In this document: piece by piece, positions 51,197-61,335 of the stretch
Layout of the letters: each line of letters begins with the position of its first letter
How positions within the stretch are numbered: the first letter of the stretch is position 1
Translations under genes and position numbers: made by a program
Notes under the pieces: generated by a model
Database searches by the model: none
What the model was told of the DNA's origin: nothing
Seen by the model: the letters and a program-made list of their open reading frames with translations, nothing else
NCBI RefSeq assembly: GCF_039536205.1
Contig: NZ_BAAAYL010000001.1
Location: 3,720,001 to 3,784,000, forward strand
Length of the DNA stretch: 64,000 bases
From: Streptomyces sannanensis
GTDB lineage: Bacteria; Actinomycetota; Actinomycetes; Streptomycetales; Streptomycetaceae
Reading direction: 5' to 3'

Positions 51197-52819
51197 CTAG
51201 AACCCCCTGGTCCGCTTCGCGGCGCCGCGGCCCGCTCGCACCACGCCCGGGGTGCGCAGGAACAGCCGGGCCAGTTCGGCACCCAGGTTCACCCCGATGG
51301 CGATGGCGAAGGCCAGGGCGGCCGCCTTGGCCAGTGAGCTGATGCCCTTGTCCATCTGGTTCTGGGCGATCGCCAGCAGACCGAAGTAGGTCGCGCTACC
51401 GGGCAGCAGCGGGCCGATCGCGGCGGTGACGTACAGCAGCGACGAGGTGGACCAGTAGCGGGACATCAGCTGTCCGAAGAGCCCGACAAGACCGGCCGCG
51501 ACCGCCGTCGCGACGACCGGTGAGCCCCCCGCGGTGTCCGCGATGGACGCATAGACCACCCAGGCGACCCCGCCGTTGAGAGCGGCGATCAGCACGGTCC
51601 CGCGCTCCTGCTGGAGCAGCACGGCGAAGGTCAGGCACAGCAGCATCGCGGCGAGGGTCTGCACGACCGGCCGGTGGACGGGGCTCAGCGCACCCTCGGG
51701 GTTGAGCGTGGCGCTGATCTGCACGCCTCCGTAAAGCACCGTCAGAACGCCGATGACGATGCCGATGAAGAGATAGCCGACCTCCAGCAGCCGGGCCGAG
51801 GCGGTGATGTAGAAGCCGGTCAGGCCGTCGTGGACCGCCGCGACCAGCGCCCGTCCCGGGATCAGCGCGAACAGCCCACCGGTGATCACCGCGGACGGCC
51901 GCAGCCCGGCGTGCAGCAGGCTGAGCGCCACCCCCATCGCGGCAGGCGGCATCGCCGCGACCACGAACTGGTAGAACTCGGGCAGTCCGCGCGCCGAGCA
52001 GAGCCAGGCCAGCCGGTCGCCGAGCATCGCGCCGACCGCCGCCACCAGGAACACCGCGGCGTCGCCGCCCAGCAGCACGGACGCCGCCCCGGCCAGTACG
52101 CCGGCGGCCAGGGTCAGCACCCAGCCAGGGTACGGGTGGCGGTTGCGGCGGATCTCCGCGAGCCGGCGGTAGGCCTCCTCCAGGGAGACCTCGTGGTCCG
52201 GGGCGGTGATGTCGGTGATCAGCCGGTGGACGGCGGCCAGCCGGGTGTAGTCGCTGCCGCGGCGCCGTACGGTCCGGTTCGCCGTCAGTGGGGCATCGAC
52301 CAGCGACGGCTGATAGGTGATCGACAGCAGGGTGAAGGTGACCGTGGGCTCGCAGCGGTCGAGTCCGTACGAGCGGGTGATGGCGAACATCGCCGCCTCG
52401 ACGTCCTCCGCGCCCTCACCGCTGGTGAGCAGCAGTTCGCCGATGCGCAGCGTCAGGTCGAGCACACGCGGCACCACGAGGGCCGGCTCCTCCGGCCGCT
52501 GCGCCGGCTCGGTCACCGGACGCTCGGCGGCCGGCATGCGCAGCATGGTGCGCATCCGGTCCTGCCAGTTCGCGTCACCGGCCAGCTCGACGAACGGGAC
52601 GCCCTCGGCGGGGGTGAGACCGGGGGGCAGCTCGAAGGCGGACTTCTCCGGCCCGGGTGGCGGCTCTGTGCTCAGCCCAGGCGGAACGGCGAACTCCGAC
52701 GTCGGGTGCTTGTCCTCGAGCGGCTGCGGCCGTTCCACTCCGTGAGGCGGGGTGAAAGCGCTGCGCGCCTCGTCCGAGACGGGCTTACGGTCAGCCGGGC
52801 CTCCCGGTTCCGTCGTCAC
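51197..52819 (-). CDS. thrE: Threonine/serine exporter (ThrE family)
   Basis: 540 residues from GTG 52819 with GGAGG 7 nt upstream (the frame is open to TTG 52894). A Pro-rich cytoplasmic lead (about 1-125) is followed by the ThrE N-domain (VLDLTLRIGELLLTSGEGAE, DVEAAMFAITRSYGLDRCEP) and about ten membrane helices, including GDAAVFLVAAVGAMLGDRLA, GGLFALIPGRALVAAVHDGL and AAIGPLLPGSATYFGLLAIA. ThrE of Corynebacterium exports threonine and serine. The gene stands alone. Confidence 0.9.
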   Translation of the reverse strand: MTTEPGGPADRKPVSDEARSAFTPPHGVERPQPLEDKHPTSEFAVPPGLSTEPPPGPEKSAFELPPGLTPAEGVPFVELAGDANWQDRMRTMLRMPAAERPVTEPAQRPEEPALVVPRVLDLTLRIGELLLTSGEGAEDVEAAMFAITRSYGLDRCEPTVTFTLLSITYQPSLVDAPLTANRTVRRRGSDYTRLAAVHRLITDITAPDHEVSLEEAYRRLAEIRRNRHPYPGWVLTLAAGVLAGAASVLLGGDAAVFLVAAVGAMLGDRLAWLCSARGLPEFYQFVVAAMPPAAMGVALSLLHAGLRPSAVITGGLFALIPGRALVAAVHDGLTGFYITASARLLEVGYLFIGIVIGVLTVLYGGVQISATLNPEGALSPVHRPVVQTLAAMLLCLTFAVLLQQERGTVLIAALNGGVAWVVYASIADTAGGSPVVATAVAAGLVGLFGQLMSRYWSTSSLLYVTAAIGPLLPGSATYFGLLAIAQNQMDKGISSLAKAAALAFAIAIGVNLGAELARLFLRTPGVVRAGRGAAKRTRGF

Positions 52820-53080
52820 CGGAAACCTCCGAGGAAGCCCCGGCACGCAGGGCAAGCTGCGCGCAGCGCGTTGCGAGAACCAAGCACGCGCCAACTCCTT
52901 GTCTTTCGGGGCAACCGGGCTGGTTTCAACCCGGCTGGTGCTGATCGCGTCGGACTCGGTCGCTTGCTGAGCGGCCGAGCAGTGTGAGCCAGGAATCCTC
53001 CTCGTTCGCGAGGGGGAGGGTTCAATCGTGCCGCGCCAGTCGTCCCATCCACGCAGTGGGGTTCATGGCGCGATACGCAT

Positions 53081-53114
53081 GGAGGGCGGCGCACCCCCGG
53101 GTGCACCGCCCTCC
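53081..53114 (-). terminator. Terminator after inorganic pyrophosphatase
   Basis: GGAGGGCGG / CCGCCCTCC with inner GCAC / GTGC pairing, 20 nt downstream of the ppa stop on the minus strand. The rest of 52820-53133 contains no gene; it has an AACCGGGCTGG...CAACCCGGCTGG near-repeat. Confidence 0.65.
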
Positions 53115-53133
53115 GCGAGTGTGAAGCCGCGCG

Positions 53134-53628
53134 TCAGTGCGCGCCGCCCTGCGCCTCGAGGCGCTTGAAGGAGGCCTCGATCTCGGCCTCGGCCTCGACG
53201 CGGCCGACCCAGTCGGCGCCCTCGACGGACTTGCCGGGCTCCAGGTCCTTGTAGACCTCGAAGAAGTGCTGGATCTCCAGGCGGTCGAACTCCGGCACGT
53301 GGTGGATGTCCCGCAGGTGCTCCATGCGCGGGTCGGACGCCGGGACGCACAGCAGCTTGTCATCGCCGCCGGCCTCGTCGGTCATCCGGAACATGCCGAT
53401 CGCACGGCACTTGATCAGGCAGCCGGGGAAGGTCGGCTCGTCCAGGATCACCAGCGCGTCCAGCGGGTCGCCGTCCTCGCCGAGGGTGTTCTCGACGAAG
53501 CCGTAGTCGGCCGGGTAGCTGGTAGAGGTGAAGAGTCGACGGTCCAGGCGGATCCGACCGGTCTCGTGGTCCACCTCGTACTTGTTCCGCGAACCCTTCG
53601 GGATCTCGATGGTGACGTCGAACTCCAC
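53134..53628 (-). CDS. ppa: Soluble inorganic pyrophosphatase (family I)
   Basis: 164 residues from GTG 53628 with GGAGGA 7-12 nt upstream. Catalytic signature [20 protein letters not shown] (the DxDPxD metal motif), [15 protein letters not shown] and [20 protein letters not shown] are all present. It hydrolyses pyrophosphate from DNA, RNA and cofactor synthesis. With the membrane pyrophosphatase at 5613 this window encodes both a soluble and an energy-conserving enzyme for the same substrate. Confidence 0.96.
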   Translation of the reverse strand: MEFDVTIEIPKGSRNKYEVDHETGRIRLDRRLFTSTSYPADYGFVENTLGEDGDPLDALVILDEPTFPGCLIKCRAIGMFRMTDEAGGDDKLLCVPASDPRMEHLRDIHHVPEFDRLEIQHFFEVYKDLEPGKSVEGADWVGRVEAEAEIEASFKRLEAQGGAH

Positions 53629-53804
53629 GGGTGGCTCCTCCATGATCAACACATTGGTCTGGTGATGATGCGTCTGCCCGGGGGGCAACCCCCCGGACCC
53701 CCAGCAGGACGCTCCGTGGCGCCGACCGGGGTGCCATGCTCGCGGCAAGGCGCAGTGATTAAGTGTCCCTTACGCATGTGCTTGATCGCGAAAGGGGCTG
53801 GCCC

Positions 53805-55250
53805 GTGATGCTGCAGCTCAAGACCTGGCAGGTCACAGCGGGCTCGGCCGTGCTCGGCCTGGTACTGGCGACCGGAGCGGTGACGGCGGCGGGCCCGTGG
53901 GACTCAGGCCAGCGTAAGGCCGAACGAGCCCTGGCCGCGGCGCATGAGCGGCCGGGTGGCACACATCACGCCGGTAACCCGGGCCGGCGCCCCGCCGCCC
54001 CCGCTCCCGCACCCAGCGCCGCCGCGGTGCTCCCCGCCCTGGCCGCCCCGGGAGCGGTGCCGGGCGGGCAGGGCCTCGCGGCCAGGCTCGACCCCCTGGT
54101 GCGCGACCCGGCGCTCGGCTCGCTGCGTACGGCCGCCGTCTACGACACGGCGACGGGCACCCGGCTGTACGGCGAACGGCCCGACCGGGCCATGACGCCG
54201 GCCTCCACCACCAAGATCGCCACAGCGGTGGCGGCACTCTCCGCCCTGGGGCCCGACCATCGCATCCCCACCAGGGTCGTCCTGCCCCCGCCCACGCCCG
54301 AGGCCGCTCCGGTGGGCCGTGACGTCCAGCGCGTGGTGCTCGTCGGAGGAGGGGATCCCACCCTCGGCGAGGCCGGGCTGCGCGTCCTGGCCGAGCGGAC
54401 GGCGCGCGCGGTGAGCGAGCGCGGCGCGACCCGTGTCGCGGTCACCTTCGACACGTCCCTGTACACCGGCCCCGTGCTGCACCCCATCGGCCGCAACCCC
54501 AACATCGCGCCGGTCGTCCCGCTGATGACCGACGAGGCCCGCCTCGACCGCTCCGAGCACGGGCCCGCCGAGCGCTCGTCGGATCCGGCCGGTGACACGG
54601 CCCGCGCCTTCGCCGCCCTGCTGAACCAGCGCGGCATCCGTACCGTGTCCGCCCCCGTCCCCGGCACCGCCCCGAAGGGATCCGTTGCGGTCGCCACGAC
54701 CCACTCCCGCCCCGTGTCCGCCCTGGTCGAGCGGATGCTGACGAACAGCGACAACGACCTCGCGGAGGCGCTGGCCCGCCAGACGGCGCTCGCCGCACAC
54801 CTCCCCGCGAGCTTCGACGGCGCGTCCCAGGCCATGACCGCCCGTCTGAAGCAGCTGGGCCTGCCCGTCGCCGGGGCGCGCTTCGCGGACGGCAGCGGCC
54901 TCAACCGTGCCGACCGTCTTTCCGCCGATCTGCTGACCCGGCTCCTGGCCCTCGCCGCCGACCCGGACCACCCCGAACTGCGCCCGGTCCTCACCGGCCT
55001 CCCGGTGGCCGGTTTCAGCGGCACCCTCGCCGACCGGTACGCCCCGGACACCGCCGGCACCGGTCTGGTCCGCGCCAAGACGGGCACGCTGACCGGTGTC
55101 GACACCCTCGCCGGCACCGTCGTCGACGCCGACGGCCGGCTGCTGACCTTCGCCTTCCTCAGCTCGGGCACCCTTTCCCCCGTCGCCAGGCCCGCCCTGG
55201 ACCGTCTCGCCTCGGCCCTCACCACCTGTGGCTGCACCCGGGCGCCCTGA
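53805..55250 (+). CDS. dacB: D-alanyl-D-alanine carboxypeptidase/endopeptidase (PBP4/DacB type, S13)
   Basis: 481 residues. N-terminal membrane anchor (AGSAVLGLVLATGAVTAAG) and an Ala/Pro linker, then the penicillin-binding fold: SxxK in TPASTTKIATAVAAL (nucleophile Ser about 135), SxN in MLTNSDNDLAEALARQ (about 315), KTG in RAKTGTLTGVDTLAG (about 425), with the usual inserted domain between the first two. It trims peptidoglycan stem peptides outside the membrane. Start GTG 53805 or ATG 53808; AAAGGGG lies 8 nt before. It is divergent from ppa. Confidence 0.92.
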   Translation: MMLQLKTWQVTAGSAVLGLVLATGAVTAAGPWDSGQRKAERALAAAHERPGGTHHAGNPGRRPAAPAPAPSAAAVLPALAAPGAVPGGQGLAARLDPLVRDPALGSLRTAAVYDTATGTRLYGERPDRAMTPASTTKIATAVAALSALGPDHRIPTRVVLPPPTPEAAPVGRDVQRVVLVGGGDPTLGEAGLRVLAERTARAVSERGATRVAVTFDTSLYTGPVLHPIGRNPNIAPVVPLMTDEARLDRSEHGPAERSSDPAGDTARAFAALLNQRGIRTVSAPVPGTAPKGSVAVATTHSRPVSALVERMLTNSDNDLAEALARQTALAAHLPASFDGASQAMTARLKQLGLPVAGARFADGSGLNRADRLSADLLTRLLALAADPDHPELRPVLTGLPVAGFSGTLADRYAPDTAGTGLVRAKTGTLTGVDTLAGTVVDADGRLLTFAFLSSGTLSPVARPALDRLASALTTCGCTRAP

Positions 55251-55315
55251 CCGGCGCACGGAGACACCCTCCGAGGACGGCGGACAACACCTCTCCGCGT
55301 ACGGACTCGACAACG

Positions 55316-55321
55316 TACGGT
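55316..55321 (+). promoter_or_regulatory. -10-like hexamer for a leaderless mRNA
   Basis: TACGGT ends 6 nt before ATG 55328; no Shine-Dalgarno. Confidence 0.45.
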
Positions 55322-55327
55322 TGACGC

Positions 55328-56455
55328 ATGACGAGCATCGGTGGTGCCGACATGGTCGACTGGAACCTCGCCGTGGCGACCGCGACCCGCCTCGTGCGGC
55401 CCGGTCCCGACGTGAGCCGGGACGAGGCGCGCGCCGTCGTCGCCGAGCTGCGCCGGCACGCAGGAGCCTCCGAGGAACACGTCCGGGAGTTCACTCGACT
55501 GTCCCCGCAGCAGGGCCGCGGGGACACTCCCGTCCTGGTCGTCGACCGCGCCGGCTGGGTCAGGGCGAACGTGGCCGGCTTCCGGGAGATCCTCAAGCCC
55601 CTCCTGGACAAGATGCAGGAGCGCCGCCCCGGCGGCCCCGGCGGCGCGGTGCTGGGCACGGTCGGCGGCAAGGTGACCGGCGTGGAGCTGGGCATGCTGC
55701 TGTCGTTCCTGGCGTCCCGTGTCCTCGGCCAGTACGAGACCTTCGCCCCGCCGGCCCGTGACCTCCCCGGCGGGAGCGACGGCGGCGGCCGCCTCCTCCT
55801 GGTCGCCCCGAACATCGTGCACGTCGAGCGGGAGCTGGACGTACGTCCGCACGACTTCCGCCTCTGGGTGTGCCTGCACGAGGAGACCCACCGCACCCAG
55901 TTCACCGCGGTGCCCTGGCTTCGCGACCACCTGGAGGGCGAGATCCAGTCGTTCCTCGCGGAGACCGAGGTCGACCCGGCGACGGTGCTGGAGCGGCTGC
56001 GCGAGGCGGCCCAGTCGCTGGCCGGCAGCCGTCCCGAGGGCGAGGAGGGGAACAGTGGCCGCAGTCTGGTCGAGATCGTGCAGACCCCTGCCCAGCGGGA
56101 GATCCTTGCTCGGCTGACGGCGGTGATGTCCCTGCTGGAGGGGCACGCGGACTTTGTGATGGACGGCGTGGGCCCCGCCGTCGTACCGTCCGTCGCGGAG
56201 ATCCGGGAGAAGTTCCAGCAGCGCAGGGCGCGCGGCGCCGGCCGCCTGGACCTGGCGCTGCGCAAACTGCTCGGCCTGGACGCCAAGCTGCGCCAGTACC
56301 GGGACGGCGAGCGGTTCGTACGGGCCGTGGTGAACGAGGTGGGCATGGACGGCTTCAACCGTGTCTGGACCTCCCCGAACACGCTCCCCACCAAGTCGGA
56401 GATCGCCAAACCGGCGGACTGGATCGCAAGGGTGCACGGCAGGGCGGACTCCTGA
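55328..56455 (+). CDS. Zinc-dependent metalloprotease family protein (DUF2342, F420-biosynthesis-associated type)
   Basis: 375 residues: DWNLAVATATRLVRPGPDVS, VVDRAGWVRANVAGFREILK, VAPNIVHVERELDVRP, zinc motif CLHEETHRTQF (HExxH at about 184-188), LEGHADFVMDGVGPAVVPSV, MDGFNRVWTSPNTLPTKSEI. These are the landmarks of the DUF2342 family found beside tilS and hpt in actinobacteria. Peptidase activity is inferred from the HExxH motif; a link to coenzyme F420 is only by family name. Confidence 0.9.
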   Translation: MTSIGGADMVDWNLAVATATRLVRPGPDVSRDEARAVVAELRRHAGASEEHVREFTRLSPQQGRGDTPVLVVDRAGWVRANVAGFREILKPLLDKMQERRPGGPGGAVLGTVGGKVTGVELGMLLSFLASRVLGQYETFAPPARDLPGGSDGGGRLLLVAPNIVHVERELDVRPHDFRLWVCLHEETHRTQFTAVPWLRDHLEGEIQSFLAETEVDPATVLERLREAAQSLAGSRPEGEEGNSGRSLVEIVQTPAQREILARLTAVMSLLEGHADFVMDGVGPAVVPSVAEIREKFQQRRARGAGRLDLALRKLLGLDAKLRQYRDGERFVRAVVNEVGMDGFNRVWTSPNTLPTKSEIAKPADWIARVHGRADS

Positions 56456-56607
56456 CCGGACGTCCCCCCGGCGAAACGCACTATCACCCGTCCGAGGGAC
56501 CGTGAGGCTTGAGCAAGCGTGCAATGCTCGGGTAACGGCTCGGTTCTGTCACCATCTACACACTCTGTGTGACTGAATCCCCCCCCAGACCACCGAAGGG
56601 CACGGAC

Positions 56608-57612
56608 ATGGGTCCCCATCCTGCGGTCGCGGCGATACGCCTGGCGGTCCGCCGCGTACTCCACGACGTACTCACAGACACGACTCAGAACGCAGCCGGC
56701 GCGCCGCTGGTCCTCGTGGCCTGCTCAGGTGGCGCCGACTCGATGGCGCTCGCCTCCGCGCTCGCCTTCGAGGCCCCCAAGCTCCGGATCCGCGCCGGCG
56801 GCATCACCGTCGACCACGGCCTCCAGGACGGCTCCGCCTTCCGTGCCGCCGAGGTCGTCGCCCGCCTCACCGCTCTCGGCCTCGACCCCGTCGGGTCGGT
56901 CGCCGTGACCGTGGGCCGTGAAGGCGGACCCGAGGCTGCCGCCCGTGACGCCAGGTACACCGCACTCGACGCCGAGGCCGACCGCCACGGCGCCGTCGCC
57001 ATCCTGCTCGGCCACACCCGCGACGACCAGGCCGAGACCGTGCTGCTCGGCCTCGCCCGCGGCTCCGGCATCCGCTCGCTCTCCGGAATGGCGGCCGTCT
57101 CCGGGCCCACCGGGCGCTACCGCCGCCCGTTCCTCGATCTCGACCGGCAAACCGCCCGCAAGGCCTGCCTGGTCCAGTCGCTGCCCGTCTGGGACGACCC
57201 GCACAATGCCGACCCCGCCTACACCCGCTCCCGGCTCCGCCACGAGGGCCTGCCCGCCCTGGAGAAGGCGCTCGGAAAGGGCGTCGTCGAGGCCCTGGCC
57301 CGTACGGCGCAGCTGTCCCGTGACGACGCCGACGCGCTCGACACCTGGGCCGCCGAGGCCGACGTCACCGTCCGGGACGAGGACGGCCTGCTGGAGTGCG
57401 CCAAGCTCTTCGCCCTGCCCCCCGCGGTCCGCCGCCGGGTGCTCCGCCGCGCGGCCATCACAGCGGGCTCACCTGCGGGTTCGCTGTTCGCCCGGCATGT
57501 GGAAGAGGTCGACCGGCTGATCACCGGCTGGCGTGGCCAGGGGGCCATCAATCTGCCCGGCCGGGTGGAGGCCCGTCGGCAGGGTGGCAGACTGGTCATC
57601 CGGCAAGGTTGA
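56608..57612 (+). CDS. tilS: tRNA(Ile)-lysidine synthase
   Basis: 334 residues. PP-loop SGGADSMAL (about 40-48), [60 protein letters not shown]. It attaches lysine to C34 of tRNA-Ile(CAU), changing it to read AUA; essential in the family. The C-terminal domain is short, as in other actinobacteria. ATG 56608 (GAAGGG upstream) is preferred to GTG 56569 in frame. It lies upstream of hpt in the same direction. Confidence 0.94.
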   Translation: MGPHPAVAAIRLAVRRVLHDVLTDTTQNAAGAPLVLVACSGGADSMALASALAFEAPKLRIRAGGITVDHGLQDGSAFRAAEVVARLTALGLDPVGSVAVTVGREGGPEAAARDARYTALDAEADRHGAVAILLGHTRDDQAETVLLGLARGSGIRSLSGMAAVSGPTGRYRRPFLDLDRQTARKACLVQSLPVWDDPHNADPAYTRSRLRHEGLPALEKALGKGVVEALARTAQLSRDDADALDTWAAEADVTVRDEDGLLECAKLFALPPAVRRRVLRRAAITAGSPAGSLFARHVEEVDRLITGWRGQGAINLPGRVEARRQGGRLVIRQG

Positions 57613-57650
57613 TTCCGGCGCCCTCGACCAGGGCCGGGAGAGAAAGCGAT

Positions 57651-58211
57651 GTGCGGGTGGACGTGAAGGACATGGGCGACGATCTCAAGTCGGTGCTCAT
57701 CACGAAGGAAGAGATCGACGCGAAGCTGGCGGAGCTGGCCGCGAAGATCGACACGGAGTATGCGGGCAAGGACCTGCTCATCGTCGGCGTCCTGAAGGGC
57801 GCCGTGATGGTGATGGCGGACCTGGCACGCGTCCTGTCCACCCCCGTCACCATGGACTGGATGGCCGTGTCGTCGTACGGCGCGGGCACACAGTCCTCCG
57901 GTGTGGTCCGCATCCTCAAGGACCTCGACACCGACATCAAGGGCAAGCACGTCCTGATCGTCGAGGACATCATCGACTCGGGTCTGACGCTCTCCTGGCT
58001 GCTGTCGAACCTCGGCTCCCGCGAGCCGGCCTCGCTCGAGGTCGTCACGCTGCTGCGTAAGCCGGAAGCCGCAAAGGTCGCGATCGACGTGAAGTGGATC
58101 GGCTTCGACATCCCGAACGAGTTCGTCGTCGGGTACGGCCTGGACTACGCCGAGAAGTACCGCAACCTTCCGTTCGTCGGGACGCTCGCACCGCACGTCT
58201 ACGGCGGCTGA
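57651..58211 (+). CDS. hpt: Hypoxanthine(-guanine) phosphoribosyltransferase
   Basis: 186 residues from GTG 57651 (GGGAG about 10 nt upstream). The PRPP-binding motif [53 protein letters not shown] and the purine-binding end [20 protein letters not shown] are all clear. It salvages hypoxanthine and guanine to IMP and GMP. It follows tilS by 38 nt and precedes ftsH, the gene order conserved in most Gram-positive bacteria. Confidence 0.95.
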   Translation: MRVDVKDMGDDLKSVLITKEEIDAKLAELAAKIDTEYAGKDLLIVGVLKGAVMVMADLARVLSTPVTMDWMAVSSYGAGTQSSGVVRILKDLDTDIKGKHVLIVEDIIDSGLTLSWLLSNLGSREPASLEVVTLLRKPEAAKVAIDVKWIGFDIPNEFVVGYGLDYAEKYRNLPFVGTLAPHVYGG

Positions 58212-58455
58212 AACGCCCGGGCAAGGCCGCCGGCACGACTTCGGCGGCTCAGCCCCGGACGCCCCGCGGCCCGGCCGTGGGACCCGCGGCCGGGAACCCC
58301 GGAACCTTCCTCCGCGTTGAAGCGAAGGACGGCGGTTTTGTCACTCGTACCATGCAGTCGCGGCTGACAAGCTGGGGTACCGTCCGAAGAACAGGTTTTT
58401 TCACAGCAGCATTTACCTACGGGCAGGAGGGACGGGGCGGAACCGCTCCGTATGG

Positions 58456-60483
58456 ATGGACGTGAAGCGATACTTCCGTGGGCCGGTCATGTGGATCGTG
58501 CTGGCCGTCCTTGCCGTGGTCGTGCTGATTCAGGTCGTCGGCTCGTCGGGCGGCTACAAGACGGTCGACACCTACAAGGTCGTCCAGGCGATCGACAAGA
58601 ACCAGGTCAAGCAGGCCAGGATCACGACTGGTGACAGTCAGGTGATCAAGATCCAGCTCAAGGACGGCCAGCAGGTCGACAAGAGCAACAAGATCCAGGC
58701 CAACTACATCAACGGCGACCAGGGTGTCGCGCTGGCCAACAAGCTCCAGGGCAAGGTCGACAGCGGTGAGCTCGAGAAGGGCTACACCGTCGCGCCCGAC
58801 AAGCAGAACCCGTTCGTCGGCATTCTGTTCTCTCTGCTGCCCTTCGTCCTGATCGTGGTCGTCTTCCTGTTCCTGATGAACCAGATGCAGGGCGGCGGCT
58901 CCCGCGTCATGAACTTCGGGAAGTCCAAGGCGAAGCTCATCACCAAGGACACCCCGAAGACGACCTTCGCCGATGTGGCCGGCTCCGACGAGGCCGTCGA
59001 GGAGCTCCAGGAGATCAAGGAGTTCCTCCAGGAGCCCGCGAAGTTCCAGGCCGTCGGCGCCAAGATCCCGAAGGGTGTGCTGCTGTACGGCCCGCCCGGT
59101 ACGGGCAAGACGCTGCTCGCCCGTGCCGTCGCCGGCGAGGCGGGTGTGCCGTTCTACTCGATCTCCGGTTCCGACTTCGTCGAGATGTTCGTCGGTGTCG
59201 GTGCCTCCCGAGTGCGTGACCTGTTCGAGCAGGCGAAGGCGAACGCCCCGGCCATCGTCTTCGTCGACGAGATCGACGCCGTCGGCCGGCACCGCGGCGC
59301 GGGCCTCGGCGGTGGCCACGACGAGCGCGAGCAGACCCTGAATCAGCTGCTCGTCGAGATGGACGGCTTCGACGTGAAGGGCGGCGTCATCCTGATCGCA
59401 GCCACGAACCGCCCGGACATCCTCGACCCGGCGCTTCTCCGTCCCGGCCGTTTCGACCGGCAGATCGCCGTCGACCGCCCCGACATGCAGGGCCGTCTGG
59501 AGATCCTCAAGGTCCACCAGAAGGGCAAGCCGGTCGCCCCGGACGTCGACCTGGCGGCGGTCGCTCGCCGTACGCCCGGCTTCACCGGCGCCGATCTGTC
59601 GAACGTGCTGAACGAGGCCGCGCTCCTCACGGCCCGCAGCGACAAGAAGCTGATCGACAACCACATGCTCGACGAGGCCATCGACCGCGTCGTGGCGGGC
59701 CCGCAGAAGCGGACCCGGATCATGTCGGACAAGGAGAAGAAGATCACCGCGTACCACGAGGGCGGTCACGCCCTGGTCGCGGCGGCCTCCCCGAACTCCG
59801 ACCCGGTCCACAAGATCACGATCCTGTCCCGCGGCCGCGCCCTCGGCTACACCATGGTTCTGCCGGACGAGGACAAGTACTCCACCACCCGCAACGAGAT
59901 GCTCGACCAGCTGGCGTACATGCTGGGCGGGCGCGCGGCCGAGGAGCTGGTCTTCCACGACCCGACCACCGGTGCCGCGAACGACATCGAGAAGGCCACG
60001 GCCACGGCCCGCGCGATGGTCACGCAGTACGGCATGACCGAGCGGCTCGGCGCGATCAAGTTCGGCGGCGACAACACCGAGCCTTTCCTGGGCCGGGAGA
60101 TGGCGCACCAGCGCGACTACTCCGAAGAGGTCGCAGCGCTGGTCGACGAAGAGGTCAAGAAGCTCATCGAGACCGCGCACAACGAGGCCTGGGAGATCCT
60201 GGTCGAGAACCGCGATGTCCTGGACGACCTGGTCCTCGCGCTCCTCGAGAAGGAGACCCTGGGCAAGGAGGAGATCGCCGAGATCTTCGCCCCGATCGTG
60301 AAGCGCCCGGCCCGTCCGGCCTGGACCGGTTCCTCGCGGCGTACACCGTCGACCCGGCCCCCGGTGCTCTCCCCGAAGGAGCTGGCGCTGACGAACGGCG
60401 CCAACGGCTCGGGCAGCAGCAACGGCGCGGTCCCGGTCGAGGCCGCGGCCGACACGGTCGCCGAGGAGCGCTCGGAGAGCTGA
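58456..60483 (+). CDS. ftsH: ATP-dependent zinc metalloprotease FtsH
   Basis: 675 residues. Two membrane helices (about 11-29 and 124-144), with an extracytoplasmic domain between. AAA+ module: Walker [16 protein letters not shown] (about 210-224), Walker [13 protein letters not shown], second region of homology [20 protein letters not shown]. Protease zinc motif HEGGH (434-438) in [12 protein letters not shown], with the third ligand Asp expected in [13 protein letters not shown]. It degrades damaged membrane proteins and regulatory substrates. The C-terminal tail is Ser/Asn/Gly-rich. ATG 58456 is chosen; an out-of-frame ATG lies 4 nt before. The leader 58212-58455 has no gene. Confidence 0.97.
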   Translation: MDVKRYFRGPVMWIVLAVLAVVVLIQVVGSSGGYKTVDTYKVVQAIDKNQVKQARITTGDSQVIKIQLKDGQQVDKSNKIQANYINGDQGVALANKLQGKVDSGELEKGYTVAPDKQNPFVGILFSLLPFVLIVVVFLFLMNQMQGGGSRVMNFGKSKAKLITKDTPKTTFADVAGSDEAVEELQEIKEFLQEPAKFQAVGAKIPKGVLLYGPPGTGKTLLARAVAGEAGVPFYSISGSDFVEMFVGVGASRVRDLFEQAKANAPAIVFVDEIDAVGRHRGAGLGGGHDEREQTLNQLLVEMDGFDVKGGVILIAATNRPDILDPALLRPGRFDRQIAVDRPDMQGRLEILKVHQKGKPVAPDVDLAAVARRTPGFTGADLSNVLNEAALLTARSDKKLIDNHMLDEAIDRVVAGPQKRTRIMSDKEKKITAYHEGGHALVAAASPNSDPVHKITILSRGRALGYTMVLPDEDKYSTTRNEMLDQLAYMLGGRAAEELVFHDPTTGAANDIEKATATARAMVTQYGMTERLGAIKFGGDNTEPFLGREMAHQRDYSEEVAALVDEEVKKLIETAHNEAWEILVENRDVLDDLVLALLEKETLGKEEIAEIFAPIVKRPARPAWTGSSRRTPSTRPPVLSPKELALTNGANGSGSSNGAVPVEAAADTVAEERSES

Positions 60484-60512
60484 TCCCGAGGGTCCGGCGC
60501 CCCGGAATGAAT

Positions 60513-60553
60513 GCCGCATCCCCCAGGTTTTAGCCTGGGGGATGCGGCTTTTT
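60513..60553 (+). terminator. Rho-independent terminator after ftsH
   Basis: GCCGCATCCCCCAGG / CCTGGGGGATGCGGC, a perfect 15-bp stem with a 6-nt loop, followed by TTTTT. Confidence 0.95.
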
Positions 60554-60590
60554 CGCATGCCCGCATGGAGAGCAAGGGAACGAGGCACAG

Positions 60591-61196
60591 ATGACCGACC
60601 CGGTGACGCTGGACGGCGAGGGCACGATCGGCGAGTTCGATGAGAAGCGCGCCGCGAACGCCGTACGGGAACTGCTCATCGCGGTCGGCGAGAACCCGGA
60701 CCGTGAGGGGCTCCGTGAGACGCCGGGCCGGGTGGCGCGAGCGTACAAGGAGATATTCGCGGGGCTGTGGCAGAAGCCCGAGGACGTGCTGACCACGACC
60801 TTCGACCTCGGCCACGACGAGATGATCCTGGTCAAGGACATCGAGATCACGAGCTGCTGCGAACATCATCTGGTGCCGTTCCGCGGCGTGGCCCACGTCG
60901 GATACATCCCGGCCACCAGCGGCAAGATCACCGGTCTTTCCAAGCTGGCCCGGCTGGTGGACGTCTACGCCCGCCGTCCGCAGGTCCAGGAGCGGCTCAC
61001 CACGCAGATCGCCGACTCGCTCATGGAGATCCTGGAACCGCGCGGCGTGATCGTCGTCATCGAGTGCGAGCACATGTGCATGTCGATGCGCGGGATCCGC
61101 AAGCCCGGCGCGAAGACCATCACCTCCGCGGTCCGCGGCCAACTGCGCGACGCGGCCACCCGCAACGAGGCGATGAGCCTGATCATGGCCAACTGA
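60591..61196 (+). CDS. folE: GTP cyclohydrolase I
   Basis: 201 residues. Zinc and active-site motifs [18 protein letters not shown] and [18 protein letters not shown], plus [20 protein letters not shown] and [20 protein letters not shown]. It opens GTP to dihydroneopterin triphosphate, the first step of folate synthesis. The later pathway genes folP, folB and folK lie opposite at 61881-64000. It starts 38 nt after the ftsH terminator. Confidence 0.97.
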   Translation: MTDPVTLDGEGTIGEFDEKRAANAVRELLIAVGENPDREGLRETPGRVARAYKEIFAGLWQKPEDVLTTTFDLGHDEMILVKDIEITSCCEHHLVPFRGVAHVGYIPATSGKITGLSKLARLVDVYARRPQVQERLTTQIADSLMEILEPRGVIVVIECEHMCMSMRGIRKPGAKTITSAVRGQLRDAATRNEAMSLIMAN

Positions 61197-61233
61197 CTGC
61201 GCCGGGCCGCCGGTCGGCCCCTGTACGGTGCGA

Positions 61234-61261
61234 AGGACCGTCACGGATATGTGACGGTCCT
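61234..61261 (+). terminator. Hairpin after folE
   Basis: AGGACCGTCAC / GTGACGGTCCT, perfect 11-bp stem, 6-nt loop, no T-run. It lies between the convergent folE and DUF3180 genes. Confidence 0.65.
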
Positions 61262-61335
61262 CCCCGTATGAAGCTGTAGGCGCCGCTGAAGCTGCAGGCG
61301 CCGTGCCGGCGCGCCTGGTGAGCCGGACCGGGAGG

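Noticed and set aside
58417..60588. 723-codon minus-strand open frame opposite ftsH
   Set aside because: Antisense shadow of a gene with every FtsH motif; it also runs through the ftsH terminator.
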